Assembly (NCBI RefSeq): GCF_018860765.1
Contig: NZ_JAHKPV010000021.1
Coordinates: 737,845 to 801,844, forward strand
Length of the DNA: 64,000 bases
From: Marinobacter salexigens
GTDB lineage: Bacteria; Pseudomonadota; Gammaproteobacteria; Pseudomonadales; Oleiphilaceae
Direction: 5' to 3'
The position numbers and the translations under genes were made by a program. Under the pieces are notes generated by a model, which saw only the letters and a list, made by a program, of their open reading frames with translations, was not told the origin of the DNA and did no database searches. This document shows positions 48,153 to 58,072 of this stretch, piece after piece; position 1 is the first letter of the stretch; the number at the start of each line of letters is the position of its first letter.

Positions 48153-48521
48153 TCAGTCTTGCTGCCAGCTCTGTACCGTTTCCTTGCCGTGCTTTTGACG
48201 CCACTCATTGAGAACCTTATGGTTGCCACCGCGAGTTTGGACCTCTTCACCGGTATGCGGGTTCTTATAAGTTTTCAAGGGGCGCTTGGCACGGGTACCT
48301 GTGCCGCTTTCGGCCTTTGCTCCAGCAATGGAGGGGTCAATCGCTGCTAGAATCTGAAGCACATGCTTCGGAGACTTATCGTATTCAGCCATCAACTCAC
48401 GAATGCTGTTCTCAAACGCCAATTCACCCTTCAGAGCTTGATCTTGCTCCAGTTGGTTGATCTCGGCCGCAAGCTTTTCCATAAGCTGCTTCTTCTGGTA
48501 GTAATCATTAATCTTTGCCAT
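48153..48521 (-). CDS. mvaT: MvaT/MvaU family nucleoid-associated protein (H-NS-like silencer)
   Basis: The 122-residue product has an N-terminal coiled coil for self-association (KKQLMEKLAAEINQLEQDQ). Its C-terminal DNA-binding domain has KRPLKTYKNPHTGEEVQTRG and GNHKVLNEWRQKHGKETV, which match MvaT of Pseudomonas rather than enteric H-NS. It binds AT-rich DNA and silences acquired genes. The flank towards gmd is AT-rich, and the neighbouring glycan clusters are typical targets. AAGG lies upstream of the ATG. This is one of the better taxonomic markers in the window. Confidence 0.94.
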   Translation of the reverse strand: MAKINDYYQKKQLMEKLAAEINQLEQDQALKGELAFENSIRELMAEYDKSPKHVLQILAAIDPSIAGAKAESGTGTRAKRPLKTYKNPHTGEEVQTRGGNHKVLNEWRQKHGKETVQSWQQD

Positions 48522-48698
48522 GGAATTAAAACCTTATCTCATCGTTGGGTTCTAAAACTCAAACCGCGTAAAACGGTCCAAGGGCTTGCTCAAAACCACC
48601 GAAATAATAAGGCATCGAATTATATATGGCAAAGATTATTCATTTAAGAGTATTTAATTAACCGATGTAGAAAGTTAGATACTCCATACGTCTTATGT

Positions 48699-49739
48699 TC
48701 AGAATGAAAAACCGACCTTATTTCTTCGGAGGTCGGCATCCACCATCATTTTGCACAAATCTTCAAGCTGTGTTTTGGGCTCCCAACCAAGCTCATTACG
48801 TGCTTTTGACGCATCACCAATTAGCAGTTCAACTTCCGCAGGGCGATAAAATTCAGGATTAACACGAACCAAGGTTTTGCCCGACTTAACATCAGTTGCG
48901 CACTCAGATTCTCCCTCGCCTTGCCATTCAACATCCAAATCCACAGCTTTGAATGCCAAAGTAACGAAGTCCCTTACTGTCTCCGTTCGGTTGGTTGCCA
49001 GAACAAAGGTATCAGGATGATCTGCTTGCAGCATCCGCCACATACCTTCTACATAGTCTTTGGCATAACCCCAATCCCGCTTAGCATCTATGTTCCCAAG
49101 CTCCAATACGTCCTGCATACCCAAAGAAATTCTGGCAACGCTGTTGGTGATTTTTCGCGTTACAAACTCTTGGCCACGCAAAGGAGATTCATGATTAAAC
49201 AGAATGCCGCTTGTGCCAAATATGTCATAGGATTCCCGGTAATTTACCGTCATCCAGTGCGCGTATAACTTCGCGACACCATAAGGGCTGCGGGGGTAAA
49301 AAGGCGTTTCTTCTGTTTGAGGGATAGTTTGCACCTTACCAAACATCTCGGAAGTAGATGCCTGATAAAAGCGTATTTTCGGATTAACAATCCGAATTGC
49401 TTCGAGCAGGTTTACAGCACCAAGGCCAGTAATGTTCGCAGTGGTTACCGGCTGACGGAATGAAACGCCCACAAAGCTTTGCGCCGCCAGATTGTAAACC
49501 TCTGTCGCTTCCGTTTCAGCCAGCAGCCGAACGCTGTCAGACAAGTCGGTAAGATCGTATTCCACAAGCCGAAGATTCGGGTGGTTCTGGATTCCCAGCT
49601 CTTCAATGCGCCAGAAATTCACTGAGCTTGATCGACGGAAAGTGCCATATACAAGGTAGTCTTTTTCCAAGAGCAGCTGGGCCAGATAAGCGCCGTCCTG
49701 ACCAGTAACCCCTGTAACTACTGCTTTTTTCTTACTCAT
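48699..49739 (-). CDS. gmd: GDP-mannose 4,6-dehydratase
   Basis: Gmd converts GDP-mannose to GDP-4-keto-6-deoxymannose, the precursor of GDP-D-rhamnose or GDP-L-fucose. The 346-residue product has [19 protein letters not shown], the STSEMFG Ser/Thr-Glu region, [14 protein letters not shown] with YxxxK, and [18 protein letters not shown]. The ATG at 49739 gives the typical start, and an ATG at 49754 is almost equally possible because neither has a good ribosome site. The partner reductase rmd lies 9 kb away in the same cluster. A terminator hairpin overlaps its last codons. Confidence 0.95.
   Translation of the reverse strand: MSKKKAVVTGVTGQDGAYLAQLLLEKDYLVYGTFRRSSSVNFWRIEELGIQNHPNLRLVEYDLTDLSDSVRLLAETEATEVYNLAAQSFVGVSFRQPVTTANITGLGAVNLLEAIRIVNPKIRFYQASTSEMFGKVQTIPQTEETPFYPRSPYGVAKLYAHWMTVNYRESYDIFGTSGILFNHESPLRGQEFVTRKITNSVARISLGMQDVLELGNIDAKRDWGYAKDYVEGMWRMLQADHPDTFVLATNRTETVRDFVTLAFKAVDLDVEWQGEGESECATDVKSGKTLVRVNPEFYRPAEVELLIGDASKARNELGWEPKTQLEDLCKMMVDADLRRNKVGFSF
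48707..48737 (-). terminator. Terminator hairpin within the 3' end of gmd
   Basis: On the minus strand GCCGACCT and AGGTCGGT pair around 10 bases, followed by TTTTTC. The hairpin lies inside the last 13 codons of gmd, ahead of its stop at 48699. Confidence 0.65.
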
Positions 49740-49943
49740 AGATACGAAACCCATCGCAAAATGTTCTGATAGGCGCGCCTGCGGGAATACTAAATTGTCT
49801 CAGAGAGCTTTTGGCTAAGGTTAAACGCCACAAAATAGTTTGAATTCTGCCGGTAACGCGCAAACGCGGCAGTTTACCACTGCCGCTATATAAAGGCATC
49901 CGTATACGCCCTTAGGAAGCTACTCGGTGTACCTTAACGAGGA

Positions 49944-51086
49944 TTAATTGCTAACCGCACGCGCCGCCGACTCGTATACAGTAAGCGTTTGCCGAGCGGT
50001 TTCCTGCCAACAATATCGGAAAGGCTCGACCGACGCGGGCAGCGTGAGCAAGGCCTGATGCAAACCTTCCGGGAGCTCATCCGGGTGAACGAGGCAAGCT
50101 TGATCCCCGGCCACTTCCGCCATGGCGCCGTAACTGGTGGTCAGTATTGGCGTACCGCAGGCTCTAGCCTCGGCAATCGGCAATCCAAAACCCTCGTAAA
50201 ATGATGGGTAGGCAAACAAACGCGCACCACACAGCAGGCTGGCCAAATCGCGCCTTGGCACACGGCCTATTAAGATCACCCGACCCTTTGTATTTTGCTC
50301 CTTCAGCAAGGCCTGAAGTTCGTCATTTTTCCAGCCAGCGCCGCCCACCAATACAAGCGGCATCTCCGCCTGAAGCGCGGAAGGCAGTTTTCGATAGGCC
50401 CGCACAAGCCCCGCAAGATTTTTTCGAGGCTCCAGAGTGGCTATGGATAAAATGTAAGATTTGAAAGGCAAATCGTAATGAGACAGCACAGAGCGAACCG
50501 TCTCCGTATCTTCCTGCGCAAGAGATTCCTCAACCCCCAAGTGAACGGGGAAAACTTTGTTTTCGGCGTTCGGAAAATAATCCAAGATCTCATCAGCGGT
50601 GAACTGGCTATCCGCAATAATCGCCGCAGCATTATTCACCGCAACAGGAAGGTACCGCTCTAAAAATCGCACCCGCTCTGGTGGATGATACTCGGGATGG
50701 CGTAAATGCGATAAATCATGAATGGTCAGAACGGTTTTGCCAGAGAATGGGAAAGGAACAAAGTTGGGCTCGTGGTAGATCTCAGCCCCCGCTGCCGCAC
50801 GGGCAGAATGTCGATCCCGAAAATACTGCCTCAAAGGGTAGGCGCCCGGCACTGAACGCAACCAAGGCTTCAACCGAGCAATAAAACCCGGCGCGCTTGA
50901 TGCATTCGCTTCACCCGGATCGGCAAGTAACGACTGAAGCTCGGCACCATCCACACGCTGGCCATTGAATACGCCGGAAACGGTCACCTTAGGTTGCTCA
51001 AGCAACGCTCTCGTAAGGTGCTCTGTGTAGTATCCAATCCCTGTTCTTGGGGCAACAAGTGAGTCCAAGCGAATGACAACGTTCAC
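49944..51086 (-). CDS. GT4 glycosyltransferase, WbpY-like
   Basis: The 380-residue product has the GT4 two-domain fold: RTGIGYYTEHLTRALLEQ at the N-terminus, TVLTIHDLSHLRHPEYHP, the second-domain SYILSIATLEPRKNLAGLVR, and the E-x7-E motif in YPSFYEGFGLPIAEARACG. It resembles mannosyl- and rhamnosyl-type enzymes such as Pseudomonas WbpY. The start is GTG at 51086, overlapping the upstream GT stop (GTGA). With the gmd, wzm, wzt and rmd genes around it, the donor is probably GDP-D-rhamnose, added to the lipid-linked chain on the cytoplasmic side. Confidence 0.88.
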   Translation of the reverse strand: MNVVIRLDSLVAPRTGIGYYTEHLTRALLEQPKVTVSGVFNGQRVDGAELQSLLADPGEANASSAPGFIARLKPWLRSVPGAYPLRQYFRDRHSARAAAGAEIYHEPNFVPFPFSGKTVLTIHDLSHLRHPEYHPPERVRFLERYLPVAVNNAAAIIADSQFTADEILDYFPNAENKVFPVHLGVEESLAQEDTETVRSVLSHYDLPFKSYILSIATLEPRKNLAGLVRAYRKLPSALQAEMPLVLVGGAGWKNDELQALLKEQNTKGRVILIGRVPRRDLASLLCGARLFAYPSFYEGFGLPIAEARACGTPILTTSYGAMAEVAGDQACLVHPDELPEGLHQALLTLPASVEPFRYCWQETARQTLTVYESAARAVSN

Positions 51087-52258
51087 TCACTCACCCTTAC
51101 TGTTGATTTTTCTGAATCGAATAACGATGGCGACACCACTGACTGGTATACGCGAGCGTACTCCGCACCCACCCGCTCACCAGAGAAAACAGTATCCAGC
51201 CTCAAGCGCCCCGCTTTTCCATAGCGCTCTGCCAGTTCAGGGTTTCCATCAAGCTGGCGCATGGCTTCTGCCAAAGCATCAGGGTCTTCAGGCGGGATCA
51301 CAACACCAGTCTCACCATGCTTGTTAACGAAGCTTGTGCCAGTACCAATATCGCAGCTAATGAGCGCACGGGAATAGAGTTGCCCCTCAAGCAAAGTAAC
51401 ACCGAACGCCTCTGAACGAAGAAATGAAGGAAAAACCACGGCGCGACAAAGTGTGTATAAAGCAGCCCTTACCTCATCGGCTACGAACCCTGCAAACACC
51501 ACACTGCTGCAATCCAGTTCCTGCGCACGCTTTCGCAGCCACTCTTCTTCCGGTCCGGCTCCCGCAATCACAACCGGTAAGCCCGATTTTGCCGCCGCCT
51601 CCAGTAGCGTGTGCAAGCCTTTGTAATAACGTAAAACACCCACAAACAGGAAAAAACCTTCTCCGTAGGTTTCACGCACAGAATCAAGCGTACTACCCTG
51701 CACCGGCTCATAGGTGTCAGGGCTGAGACCAAGAGGGATAACCTCACACTTTGCAGCCAACTTCTGCAAAACCGGGCTGCTCGCCATGTAATCAGGAGAC
51801 GTTGCAATAATTCTCTGCACTTGGGAGAAAAACCAAGTACGTAGAGGGCGGTACGCTTGCTCTAGGTATCGCTGGCGGAGAATATCGGAGTGATAAGTAA
51901 TTACCACAGGCTTATCGATTGCGGAAAGCACGTGCACAAGATCAGCAAACGGCCATGGATAGTGAATATGTATAACATCGGCCCACTGAGCATGCTCCCG
52001 ATAAAGCCGAAAAAGCGCCAACCCCATGGAGCACGACGCGGGCTCCCACTGCAAAGGTGCCCGTATAACTGTAGCCTCAGGCCGTTCAACAATGTCTACT
52101 TGGTCTACGCGCGCCAGTGTTAGCACTCTGTGGCGCACACCGTGCTCACCCGTAGCAATGCAAATCTGCCGAATCGCTTCTTCTACGCCGCCTTGTGACT
52201 CAGGCATATAGGTGCGATAAAACTGCAGCACATTCAAAGACGATTTCTCCCCAGACAC
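51083..52258 (-). CDS. GT4 glycosyltransferase, WbpZ-like
   Basis: The 391-residue product begins LNVLQFYRTYMPESQGGVEE and has VVITYHSDILRQRYLEQAY, FFLFVGVLRYYKGLHTLLEA and the E-x7-E site in FPSFLRSEAFGVTLLEGQ. It resembles WbpZ, which starts the D-rhamnan chain. The start is GTG at 52258 (AGGG 8 bases upstream). No ATG exists before residue 17. It overlaps the WbpY-like gene and is divergent from the 1203-residue gene at 52414, sharing a 155-base promoter region with an inverted repeat at 52347-52363. Confidence 0.87.
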   Translation of the reverse strand: MSGEKSSLNVLQFYRTYMPESQGGVEEAIRQICIATGEHGVRHRVLTLARVDQVDIVERPEATVIRAPLQWEPASCSMGLALFRLYREHAQWADVIHIHYPWPFADLVHVLSAIDKPVVITYHSDILRQRYLEQAYRPLRTWFFSQVQRIIATSPDYMASSPVLQKLAAKCEVIPLGLSPDTYEPVQGSTLDSVRETYGEGFFLFVGVLRYYKGLHTLLEAAAKSGLPVVIAGAGPEEEWLRKRAQELDCSSVVFAGFVADEVRAALYTLCRAVVFPSFLRSEAFGVTLLEGQLYSRALISCDIGTGTSFVNKHGETGVVIPPEDPDALAEAMRQLDGNPELAERYGKAGRLRLDTVFSGERVGAEYARVYQSVVSPSLFDSEKSTVRVSE

Positions 52259-52346
52259 TGAGCGACCCTGTAACCACTAAAAAGTGCGGCGATAATAGCA
52301 CAGGATCAGCCGCCCTCTCATTGCGGCATACCGCTAGCCATTCTCC

Positions 52347-52363
52347 CACTGTCCAGAACAGTG
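52347..52363. promoter_or_regulatory. Inverted repeat in the divergent glycan promoter region
   Basis: CACTGT-CCAGA-ACAGTG is a perfect 6-base inverted repeat with 5-base centre. The position 51 bases before the 52414 gene and 89 bases before the divergent one fits an operator. The half-sites resemble LexA boxes, but the LexA spacing is 8, so another regulator is likelier. Confidence 0.35.
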
Positions 52364-52413
52364 ATACCATTGACGGTTTTTAAACGTTACCGCATTTAAC
52401 GACTGGACAATCC

Positions 52414-55400
52414 ATGACCAAAGGTTTCTACCAGAGCTTCGAGAACCTCCACAGAGGCAGCGAGGAAGAAGTCGCAAGTCGTCTTGGGGCTTATCAAGCC
52501 CTACTCGACACGCTTCATGAAATCCTCCCCGAGGCACCCGTTCTGGATCTAGGCTGCGGCCGCGGTGAATGGCTAACTGCACTCAAAAACACAGGCTTTC
52601 AGCCGGAAGGGGTCGATACAGATCCTGATATGCTTGCCGACTGCCAGAGCAAGAACCTGATCGCGCACGACAGCGACGCACTGGCTTTTCTCCGTAAAGC
52701 GCCGGATAACCACTACGGGATAGTGTCGGCCTTTCATTTTGTTGAACACATACCGTTTGACGATCTAAAAAGCCTAATAGAAGAAGCCTACCGAGCCTTG
52801 CAACCGGGTGGCTTACTGATACTGGAAACCCCAAATCCCGAAAACCCGACCATCGGTGCCTGTTATTTTTACATGGACCCAACCCATGTAAAGCCCTTGC
52901 CACCGGGGCTACTTCAGTTTGTAGCAGACTATAGCGGTTTTCAGCCGAGCTGTGTTTGGCGCTTGAGTGAAGCAAAAGGGCTGCGTGACCAAGCACCCTC
53001 GCTAGACACCGTGCTCAAAGAGTCCAGCCCTGATTACGCCGTGATCGCCCAAAAGCCGGGGTACGATGAGGCCAGCACGCGCTTGCAGCCGATATTCAAA
53101 GAAGTAAAAGGCATTACCTTAAGCGAGCTTGCGAGACGTTACGACAATCACCACCAAGAAACGACAGACCACCTTGAGCGCACCATTCACGCCGAAGTGG
53201 AGCACATGGGCGCAAAGCTCACTCAAGACCTTGTTCGACTAGACACCGAAAGACAAACCCTTTCAGAAACCTTTGCAAAGCAACAGCGCGCCTTACAAGA
53301 CTCTTTGCAAAGCGAGTTCCACAGTGTGCTGCGCGGTGTTACCGAAGATTACAAAGCAAAGATCGCTCAACAAGAAGCCCTGCTGCTCGATACCCGAAAG
53401 CTACAGGCGACCCACGACGAAAAAATCCGCTCGCTGGCGATTTTTACCCGAATTCTCGTACCGATTAGCCGCCTGATCACGGGTGGAAACAAACGTCTGA
53501 CCCAAGCTCACAGAGCAAGCAACAATGGTATCTTCTATCAATGGCAACTGATCAAACTGCTTAAGTTGCTCGGCCTTACCAACCTGGCAAAGACACGGGC
53601 GGAACGTATAGGCCTCACCTTACAAGGCACGCCAATCAAGGCGGCGCACCCGACCACCCCCGGCGTAAACGAGCACTCAGCTACGGGCCCCCTGCAGCAC
53701 ATTCAGCAAGCGCTGATTCGAATGCTAAGTTACGAGAAAAGCACCGAACATAGCCATCAAACAACCACTGACCACAGCGCTGAGCGAACCATCTGCATTG
53801 AGGGCCACTTCAGCGGCTCTTACAGCCTCGCGGCCGTAAACCGTGCTTTAGCTATGGCGCTGCTAAAAAACGAAGATACAACACTGGCATTGATTCCCCG
53901 GGAAGGCACTCGATCAACGCAGATTCACAACGCACCAGCCAATGAGCTAGAGCGCCTACGCCCTCTAATCCAAACACCCCCGGTAAAGGCAGACATTGCC
54001 ATTTACCACCACTTCCCGGTTATCGAAAACCCGGATGCCCAGCAAGGTACGCCCATACTCTTCTTTTTCTGGGAAGAATCGCTGGTACCAGAACAAACCA
54101 TTGCGCAAATCAACCAGCACTACTCAGGCGTAATCGTGACTAGCTGGGTTGTCAAAAAGGCGCTGATTGATTCAGGCTGCAACCAGCCTGTTGCGATAGT
54201 ACCTCTGCCCATGGAAGACGACTTGAAAACACCACCGGGGCCAGCGCATGGAACGCCATACCGCTTCCTGCATATCTCTTCCTGCTTCCCCAGAAAAGGT
54301 GCGGATGTTTTATTGAGCGCTTTTCGAGATCTACTGGAAAACCACCAAGATAGTGAGCTGGTGATCAAAACCTTCCCCAACCCTCATAACACTATCGAGG
54401 AGCAGATCAACGAGCAGATTCCTGAGTCGCTGAAATCACGGGTGCAATTAATTCTTGAAGATTACGACGATCAAAGCATGGACTCCCTATACCGGTCTGC
54501 CCACGCCGTCGTACTTCCAAGCCGTGGCGAAGGACTCAACTTGCCCGCTATAGAAGCTGCACGCTATGGGTTGCCCGTGATCACGACCGGCTACGGTGCG
54601 CACACCGACTTCCTCACGGGCAAGGGCGTGAAGTTCATCAACTATTCTTTTGCCCCGTCACAGAGCCACTTGCAAACCCCCGGCTCATTGTGGGTAAACC
54701 CCGATGCCAAAGACTTGCAAACTCAGTGCGAAGCGGTTTTAACCGAGCTGCGCTTGGGCACGGTGACCACAGAAGACACCCAGCAAGCTATTGCAAAGGC
54801 CTTCTTCAGCGAAAACGCCCGAGAGCGTCTAACCAGCAGCTTGCAAAAGCTGACAGAGCTGGCGCCCGACACAAAAGAACGCTCGATTATCCTAATGAGC
54901 ACTTGGGGTGAAGCCTGCGGTATCGCCGAATACAGCCGTTACCTAGCACAAGAACTGCTTGAGCAAGGCGCCTCTGTAGGTGTTTGGGCACCCAAATACC
55001 TCACTAACCCAAGCCAAACGCCATTGGCTAAAAAACTGACCAGTTTGGACTGCTGTTGGCAGCCACAAAGCCACGACATGCCAGCTGCATTGGCCACAGC
55101 AGATGACACCGTGTGGATTCAATACCACCCCGGCTTCTTTGCGCTGGATAGCCAACTGGAACAATCTATCGAAACGGCCACGCTCACTGGCAAGCTGCGT
55201 TTTATAACCTTGCACGCCACGCTCCCGCTACTACAGCTACCCGCACAAAGCCGCGAACAAGCAGCCAACACGCTAAACAAGTTCTACCGTGTCGTTGTGC
55301 ACACCCCCTCAGATATGAACGTACTCAAAGAGCTGGGTGTCACCGACAACGTTGCCTTACTGCCCCAAGGCGTGGCAAAGCCCACAGCCGCGAGCAACGC

Positions 55401-56025
55401 AGAGCCATCGGATAGCTTCACAGTAGCCTGCTTTGGCTTCTTATTCCCTCACAAGGGTGTGCTTGAATTAATCGATGCATTTGCAGATTTCCGCCAAGCG
55501 CATCCTGAAGCTGCGAACGCAAAGCTGCTACTGCTTAACAGCGTTCATTCCAGCCCGGCTTCTGCGGATTACGAACAGCAATGCCAGCAGAGAATCCGGG
55601 AAAAAGGTCTTGAAGCGGTTACTGAGTTCTGTTCAGAGTTTTTGACAGAAGAAACGATTGCCACGAAGCTGGCCAGCAGCAACCTTCTGATTCTGCCTTA
55701 TAGGGAAACACCGGAGTCCAGCAGCGCAGCCGTGCGCACGGCCGTAGCCTGCTGTCCCACAGTTGCCGTGACTCCGGCGCGCATTTTTACTGAAGTGCGC
55801 AGCGCAACCCTAACCTTACCCGGTTTTGAGACTCTTCATATTCGCCAGCTCATCGAACAAACATGGAATGGCAGCAATGAGCGTGACATTGAACAGGTAC
55901 ATAAAGGGCGGGAGCGCTGGCTTGCGGAGCACAGTTGGTCGATAGTCGCCAGTCGCCACAACCGGTTAATAAAGGCAGGCACAGCCGATGCGCGCTGGTT
56001 AACCCAACCGGAGGCAACCCAATGA
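52414..56025 (+). CDS. Methyltransferase/double GT4 fusion protein with central coiled coil
   Basis: The 1203-residue product starts with a SAM methyltransferase (VLDLGCGRGEW at 43-53, HFVEHIPFDDL, ALQPGGLLILETPNPENP). A charged coiled coil follows at about 235-330 (TLSETFAKQQRALQDSLQ). The first GT4 unit spans about 480-820 (PYRFLHISSCFPRKGADVLL, EGLNLPAIEAARYGLPVI). The second, from about 823 to the end, has GEACGIAEYSRYLAQELL, TVACFGFLFPHKGVLELIDA and LILPYRETPESSSAAVRTAV. Methyltransferase followed by coiled coil recalls WbdD, which caps O9a chains and measures chain length. It probably elongates and caps the D-rhamnan. It overlaps wzm (ATGA). Confidence 0.88.
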   Translation: MTKGFYQSFENLHRGSEEEVASRLGAYQALLDTLHEILPEAPVLDLGCGRGEWLTALKNTGFQPEGVDTDPDMLADCQSKNLIAHDSDALAFLRKAPDNHYGIVSAFHFVEHIPFDDLKSLIEEAYRALQPGGLLILETPNPENPTIGACYFYMDPTHVKPLPPGLLQFVADYSGFQPSCVWRLSEAKGLRDQAPSLDTVLKESSPDYAVIAQKPGYDEASTRLQPIFKEVKGITLSELARRYDNHHQETTDHLERTIHAEVEHMGAKLTQDLVRLDTERQTLSETFAKQQRALQDSLQSEFHSVLRGVTEDYKAKIAQQEALLLDTRKLQATHDEKIRSLAIFTRILVPISRLITGGNKRLTQAHRASNNGIFYQWQLIKLLKLLGLTNLAKTRAERIGLTLQGTPIKAAHPTTPGVNEHSATGPLQHIQQALIRMLSYEKSTEHSHQTTTDHSAERTICIEGHFSGSYSLAAVNRALAMALLKNEDTTLALIPREGTRSTQIHNAPANELERLRPLIQTPPVKADIAIYHHFPVIENPDAQQGTPILFFFWEESLVPEQTIAQINQHYSGVIVTSWVVKKALIDSGCNQPVAIVPLPMEDDLKTPPGPAHGTPYRFLHISSCFPRKGADVLLSAFRDLLENHQDSELVIKTFPNPHNTIEEQINEQIPESLKSRVQLILEDYDDQSMDSLYRSAHAVVLPSRGEGLNLPAIEAARYGLPVITTGYGAHTDFLTGKGVKFINYSFAPSQSHLQTPGSLWVNPDAKDLQTQCEAVLTELRLGTVTTEDTQQAIAKAFFSENARERLTSSLQKLTELAPDTKERSIILMSTWGEACGIAEYSRYLAQELLEQGASVGVWAPKYLTNPSQTPLAKKLTSLDCCWQPQSHDMPAALATADDTVWIQYHPGFFALDSQLEQSIETATLTGKLRFITLHATLPLLQLPAQSREQAANTLNKFYRVVVHTPSDMNVLKELGVTDNVALLPQGVAKPTAASNAEPSDSFTVACFGFLFPHKGVLELIDAFADFRQAHPEAANAKLLLLNSVHSSPASADYEQQCQQRIREKGLEAVTEFCSEFLTEETIATKLASSNLLILPYRETPESSSAAVRTAVACCPTVAVTPARIFTEVRSATLTLPGFETLHIRQLIEQTWNGSNERDIEQVHKGRERWLAEHSWSIVASRHNRLIKAGTADARWLTQPEATQ

Positions 56026-56828
56026 TTCAACGAGCCCTTGCCATAGCCCGCTACTGGTGGAGCTATCGTTTCTTCGTGCGCAGTGCCATCCGCAACGACC
56101 TGCGCGCACGTTACGCCCGCAGCAAGCTAGGCCTACTCTGGGCTCTGGTACAACCTCTGGCTATGGTGCTGATCTACACTTTGATCCTTTCGCACCTTAT
56201 GTCAGCAAAGCTTCCTGAAACTGACACAGTTTACGCCTACCCTATCTACTTGATGTCCGGCATGCTCGCCTGGACGCTATTCTCCGAAGCCGTAGGCCGA
56301 GGACTTGGGATTTTTGTGGAACAAGGCGAACTGATTAAAAAGGTGGCATTCCCCCGAGCACTACTCCCCATCATTGCGTTAGGCAGCGCCACTGTAAACG
56401 GCCTTGCACTGCTCTCGATGATGCTGATGGTTTTCCTGTTTCTCGGCCACTGGCCGGATTTACACTATTTGTGGATGCCGGGCCTAATGTTCCTTGCGCT
56501 CTGGCTCGGCTTGTCCATTGGCTTGCTCTTTGGCCTGATGAACGTATTCTTCCGGGACATCAGTCAGGCAATACCCGTCATTCTCCAATTCCTGTTTTGG
56601 CTAACTCCCATTGTTTACGCGCTCTCGATGCTGCCTCCGGAATACCATAGCTACTTTTCCTGGAACCCCATCGCCAAACTGACCGCAGCCTTTCAGGACG
56701 TGATCCTTTACAGGCGCAACCCTACAGAGTTGCATCTCGTATATCTGAGCGGTATTGCTTTCATCTTCACTGCCCTAAGCGCAGGCCTCTACCTGCGGGT
56801 AAAACACGAACTGGCAGACCACCTATGA
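56022..56828 (+). CDS. wzm: Polysaccharide ABC exporter, permease (Wzm)
   Basis: Wzm forms the inner-membrane channel that exports lipid-linked O-polysaccharide. The 268-residue product has six membrane segments. It contains RYARSKLGLLWALVQPLAMV at about 31-50, the ABC-2 transporter signature, then LIKKVAFPRALLPI and FFRDISQAIPVILQFLFWLTP. The ATG at 56022 overlaps the previous stop and has GGAGG 7 bases upstream. A more upstream ATG at 55935 lies inside the fusion gene and is rejected. It overlaps wzt by 4 bases. Confidence 0.94.
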   Translation: MIQRALAIARYWWSYRFFVRSAIRNDLRARYARSKLGLLWALVQPLAMVLIYTLILSHLMSAKLPETDTVYAYPIYLMSGMLAWTLFSEAVGRGLGIFVEQGELIKKVAFPRALLPIIALGSATVNGLALLSMMLMVFLFLGHWPDLHYLWMPGLMFLALWLGLSIGLLFGLMNVFFRDISQAIPVILQFLFWLTPIVYALSMLPPEYHSYFSWNPIAKLTAAFQDVILYRRNPTELHLVYLSGIAFIFTALSAGLYLRVKHELADHL

Positions 56829-58072
56829 GCGTACTCATCAACGTAGAGAATCTAGGCAAGGCGTTTCGCACCTACCCGAACGCCACCCAACGGATCCGCA
56901 GTTGGCTGGGCTTGCCCACCCGTAATGTAAAAGACATTTGGGTGCTCAAGAATCTGAACTTTCAGGTGCACGCTGGCGAAGCCGTTGGCCTTGTGGGTGA
57001 AAACGGCGCAGGTAAGAGCACGTTGCTCAAAATGATAGCGGGCACCCTCGCCCCTACAGAAGGCGGCATCCAACTCTTTGGAGAAGTGAGAGCCATTCTA
57101 GAACTGGGTATGGGGTTCAATGGCGAATTCACGGGCCGGGAAAACGCACGCCACGGCCTCAGCATGATGGGCATGAGTGCCGAAGAAGCGGATTCCCTTC
57201 TGCCAGAGGTGGAAGCGTTTGCAGAAGTGGGCGACTACTTTGACCGCCCTCTTCGCACCTACTCCAGCGGCATGCAAATGCGAGTAACCTTTGCCGTTGC
57301 CACAGCGCGGCGCCCACAAGTACTCATTGTTGACGAAGCTCTAGCCGTGGGCGATGCCTACTTCCAACACAAAAGCTTCGAAAAAATCCGTGAAATGCAA
57401 AGAGCAGGCACAACGTTGCTCATCGTGTCTCACGATCGCGGTGCCATACAAAGAATCTGCGACAGAGTTATCCTGCTTGAGCACGGCGAAATCAGCCGGG
57501 AAGGCGACCCGGAAGTCATTATGGATTACTACAACGCCATGCTGGCTAACAAAGGCAACCAAAAACACACAGTACACAGCGAAGAACTTGAGGATGGCCG
57601 GGTTGCAACCACATCAGGCACCGGCGAAGCTACCATCCAAAGCGTGACCCTACACGACGCCAATAGCGGTGATCCCATAGAAATAGCCACAGTTGGCCAA
57701 GAAGTAGAGCTTAAAGTAAAGCTCGATATCAACGAGCATATTGATCAACTCGTGGTGGGCTACGTCATCAAAGACCGCCTGCGGCAAGACGTATTCGGAA
57801 CCAACACCCACCTGTTGGACCAGGTGCTGGAAAACCCAAAACCGGGGCAAACCCAATGCTACCGATTTCGGTTTACCTGCAACCTTGGTGAAGGCAGCTA
57901 CTCTACATCTGTAGCGGCACACGCGGACGACACGCATGTGCGCCACAACTATCACTGGAAAGACCTCGCCTGCACCTTCGAAGTGGTAAACGCCAACAAA
58001 AAGCGGTTCCTCGGCGTAGCTTGGATACCGCCAGAGCTAATCATCGAACCCAACTCCGGAGACACACCATGA
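56825..58072 (+). CDS. wzt: Polysaccharide ABC exporter, ATPase with carbohydrate-binding C-terminus (Wzt)
   Basis: The 415-residue product has an ABC ATPase domain with Walker A GENGAGKST (residues 58-66), signature YSSGMQMRV and Walker B VLIVDEALAVGDAYF. The C-terminal half from about 250 is a beta-sandwich of the Wzt carbohydrate-binding type (VTLHDANSGDPIEIATVGQE, RFRFTCNLGEGSYSTSV) that recognises the capped chain end. This fits a WbdD-like capping system upstream. ATGA overlap with wzm and with rmd. Confidence 0.94.
   Translation: MSVLINVENLGKAFRTYPNATQRIRSWLGLPTRNVKDIWVLKNLNFQVHAGEAVGLVGENGAGKSTLLKMIAGTLAPTEGGIQLFGEVRAILELGMGFNGEFTGRENARHGLSMMGMSAEEADSLLPEVEAFAEVGDYFDRPLRTYSSGMQMRVTFAVATARRPQVLIVDEALAVGDAYFQHKSFEKIREMQRAGTTLLIVSHDRGAIQRICDRVILLEHGEISREGDPEVIMDYYNAMLANKGNQKHTVHSEELEDGRVATTSGTGEATIQSVTLHDANSGDPIEIATVGQEVELKVKLDINEHIDQLVVGYVIKDRLRQDVFGTNTHLLDQVLENPKPGQTQCYRFRFTCNLGEGSYSTSVAAHADDTHVRHNYHWKDLACTFEVVNANKKRFLGVAWIPPELIIEPNSGDTP

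Noticed and set aside
52347..52363. LexA box (CTGT...ACAG) before the rhamnan genes
   Set aside because: The LexA centre has 8 bases and here it has 5. Kept only as an unassigned inverted repeat.
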